From contig JBHLPI010000124.1 of assembly GCA_048939595.1 (NCBI GenBank), positions 1 through 5,315 on the forward strand: DNA of 5,315 nt, given 5' to 3'. The DNA comes from Hermodarchaeum sp048939595. Its GTDB lineage: Archaea > Asgardarchaeota > Hermodarchaeia > Hermodarchaeales > Hermodarchaeaceae. Shown here piece by piece: positions 3,396 to 5,315 of the stretch; within the stretch, counting starts at the first letter, position 1, and each line of letters starts with the position of its first letter. The notes under the pieces were generated by a model. That model was not told the DNA's origin. It made no database searches and saw nothing but the letters and a program-made list of their open reading frames with translations. A program made the translations under genes and the position numbers.

Positions 3396-5315
3396 ATGGA
3401 ACCGAATAGCATTGGTACAGAGGTTCCCAGTCCAAGTATACAACCGTCGCTTAAACTCGAAGGGTTCACGATTAAGGTTGAAGGTGAAGAAATCCCTCTG
3501 TACAGTGGATCTGTCGACTACTGGCGAATTCCTGCAGAAAAATGGGATCAGATACTTGAGCGAATAGTTGGTATAGGCTTTCGCATCATATCATTGGCGA
3601 TTCCTTGGAATATCCATGAAATAGCTAGTGACCTCTTTGATTTTGGCACGACCAATAAGCAACGTGATTTGGAAGGATTCCTTACACTCTGTCGAAATAG
3701 GGACCTTTATGTTATTGCCCGCCTTGGACCCTGTGTAAATGAAGAACTCAACTATTTTGGATATCCAAAACGGATCTTATATGACCCAGACATTCAAGCA
3801 CAAAGCGCATATGGTACTCGTGTCATTATTCCAGCGACTCCTAATCCATTTCCCATGCCAAGCTATGCCAGCGAAAAATTCTATGACGAAGTCTCTAAAT
3901 TCTTTGATGCAGTGTGCCCAATTATTACACGTCATCTCGCGCCTGGAGGTCCTATCATTGGGATTCAAGTCGACAATGATATTCCCCGCATTTTCATGAA
4001 TGGAGCATTCAGTGCGGATTATTCGACACACGCTATTCGATGGTACCACGAATTTTTGACCAGCAAGTATCCTTCAATTGGTGGACTCAACCGGGCATAC
4101 CGCACACGATACAATGACTTCATAGATATCGAACCCCCGCGAGCGCTAGCAGCAACAGAAAGGGAAGCTCTGTCGCGTTACCTCGATTGGATGGAATTCC
4201 AGGAATATTATGTGAGTCTCTCGATTAGCGTTCTCGCTAGCCTCCTTTGGTCTCGAGGAGTTCGTGGGATTCCAACCTCACATAGTGTTCGTGTTGCTTA
4301 TCCCGTCCTTCCACTCAATGTGGCCAAAAGCGAGCGGGAACTGGACTTTCAGGGTGTTAGTCTTTACCTCGATCGATCTCAATATGATATCATGCGGCGG
4401 AGCGCATTGTATCTTTGCGCTGTAAGTCGTTTACCATACATATCAGAGAGTGGAATGGGCATATGGCCATGGGGTCCAGGATTACAAGCGAGTGATCAAC
4501 AGTTTGCCCTGCTTGTTGCAATGATGTATGGTTTTCGTGGGTTCAATGCTCATATGTTGGTTGGACGCAATAGATGGCTAGGAAGCCCAATTTCCCCACA
4601 GGGGGCAACTGACGATATTCAGTTCACCTTTCTAAAACGACTGCTTGAAATTCTTAATTCCCAGGAATTTCATAACTTACATCGAAATATTCCTGTTTTG
4701 TTGCTTCGGAATTTTGAATATGAGCGGCTTCATCGGATGTGCGCGAATTCGAGCTGGCTTACTCATTTGCTGGGCATCCCCGATGAGTTACTACTTAGTA
4801 ATCGGACCTTCAGTTATACAGAAACAATACAGAAAGCCTATCCTGCTTTGTGGAACGCATTCTACTGGGGATTGACCCGCTCTAAGATTCCCTTCGCAAT
4901 TGGAGACACCGAAATGGATCCTCCTGCGCTTAACAGTTACCAAGCACTAATTATACCTAGTTTTGATTTCATGTCTGAAGAATTGCAATCAAAAATAGGT
5001 GACTTCGTGGAACGTGGAGGGACAGCCATCCTTGGACCGGAATTACCCTATTTAGGAACAGATATGCGAGGTTGTACACACCTTGCTGACCGGGCAGGGA
5101 TTCAACCTACCACGACCCGGCGTCCTTTGGTAGGTTTGCATGACCCCTTCAGCCTGTCAAACAACAAGGTGCGCGTGGGGAATCGAGTTGCTGGAGGATT
5201 AACCGAGCTTGGCAAAGGCAATGTCGTTTATCTTGGTGTTACACTTCCACCCACCCTTGATCGAGAAGATGCCCTTGATGCTGAAACGGTCATTACGCAA
5301 TCATTGAAGCATCTA
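3396..5315 (+). CDS. Beta-galactosidase-like glycoside hydrolase, clan GH-A (GH35/GH42-like), 3' truncated by the window
   Basis: The frame is open for 640 codons to the window edge, so the C-terminus is missing. There is no signal peptide, which suggests an intracellular enzyme cleaving terminal galactosides or related sugars. GH35-like signatures appear early: SGSVDYWRIPAEKWDQIL (37-54), IPWNIHE (69-75), FDF (81-83), LEGFL (92-96), ARLGPCVNEELNYFGYP (108-124). The beta-4 motif, usually Q-x-E-N-E, reads QVDND (191-195), with Asp195 at the acid/base position. The presumed nucleophile is Glu351 in YISESGMGIWPWG, followed by AMMYGFRGFNAHMLVGRNRW. The 156-residue spacing between these sites is nearer to GH42 than to typical GH35. 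Residues 515-553 (YQALIIPSFDFMSEELQSKI, then FVERGGTAILGPE) resemble the GH42 trimerisation domain. The first possible start is the ATG at 3396, since an in-frame TGA lies at 3384. Expression could be independent or a continuation of the upstream operon. Confidence 0.85.
   Translation, partial: MEPNSIGTEVPSPSIQPSLKLEGFTIKVEGEEIPLYSGSVDYWRIPAEKWDQILERIVGIGFRIISLAIPWNIHEIASDLFDFGTTNKQRDLEGFLTLCRNRDLYVIARLGPCVNEELNYFGYPKRILYDPDIQAQSAYGTRVIIPATPNPFPMPSYASEKFYDEVSKFFDAVCPIITRHLAPGGPIIGIQVDNDIPRIFMNGAFSADYSTHAIRWYHEFLTSKYPSIGGLNRAYRTRYNDFIDIEPPRALAATEREALSRYLDWMEFQEYYVSLSISVLASLLWSRGVRGIPTSHSVRVAYPVLPLNVAKSERELDFQGVSLYLDRSQYDIMRRSALYLCAVSRLPYISESGMGIWPWGPGLQASDQQFALLVAMMYGFRGFNAHMLVGRNRWLGSPISPQGATDDIQFTFLKRLLEILNSQEFHNLHRNIPVLLLRNFEYERLHRMCANSSWLTHLLGIPDELLLSNRTFSYTETIQKAYPALWNAFYWGLTRSKIPFAIGDTEMDPPALNSYQALIIPSFDFMSEELQSKIGDFVERGGTAILGPELPYLGTDMRGCTHLADRAGIQPTTTRRPLVGLHDPFSLSNNKVRVGNRVAGGLTELGKGNVVYLGVTLPPTLDREDALDAETVITQSLKHL

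Noticed and set aside
3739..4049. Overlapping short frames on both strands
   Set aside because: They are shadows of the glycosidase, whose frame is continuous through this stretch and carries the conserved motifs.
4645..4875. Rightward 76-codon frame with a hydrophobic, Cys-rich start
   Set aside because: It looks like a small membrane protein, but the glycosidase frame continues unbroken through it and matches family sequence on both sides.

Overview
The window looks archaeal, and probably comes from an Asgard-type archaeon (moderate confidence, inferred). The reasons are TATA/BRE-like elements upstream of several starts, Shine-Dalgarno matches of the archaeal GGTGA/GGAGG type, and a leftward gene whose product begins with a longin-like domain of the kind abundant in Asgard genomes. 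There are no rRNA or tRNA genes, CRISPR array or insertion sequence.

Layout, left to right. (1) Positions 1-128 hold the 5' end of a leftward gene that runs off the window. It is about 60% GC, against an AT-rich region next to it, and has a good TATA/BRE and a Shine-Dalgarno match. (2) Positions 129-467 are an AT-rich spacer. It holds a possible 45-aa basic small ORF (198-335), a four-copy 10-bp-phased repeat, a 20-bp-phased direct repeat and a T-tract that could terminate leftward transcription. (3) Positions 468-1571 (minus) encode a 367-aa longin-like protein whose second half resembles the central DENN domain. (4) Positions 1572-1759 are a divergent promoter region with an 11-bp direct repeat at an exact 20-bp period. 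(5) Positions 1760-2827 (plus) encode an M42 metallo-aminopeptidase with its metal-site motifs present. (6) Positions 2842-3273 (plus) encode a small FMN-binding split-barrel protein (pyridoxamine-phosphate-oxidase-like), 14 nt after the peptidase and probably in the same operon. (7) From 3396 to the window end (plus) there is a 640-codon open 5' part of a beta-galactosidase-like glycoside hydrolase of clan GH-A, with GH35-like N-terminal motifs and a GH42-like trimerisation region.

The genes do not form one obvious pathway. The rightward set is catabolic (peptide trimming, a flavin- or cofactor-binding protein, oligosaccharide hydrolysis) and lacks signal peptides, so it fits intracellular breakdown of imported peptides and sugars. 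The leftward longin/DENN-like gene belongs to a different theme, small-GTPase or trafficking-type regulation. The most interesting points are that possible archaeal longin-DENN protein, the Asp-for-Glu change at the presumed acid/base of the glycosidase, and three sets of helically phased repeats at or near promoters.
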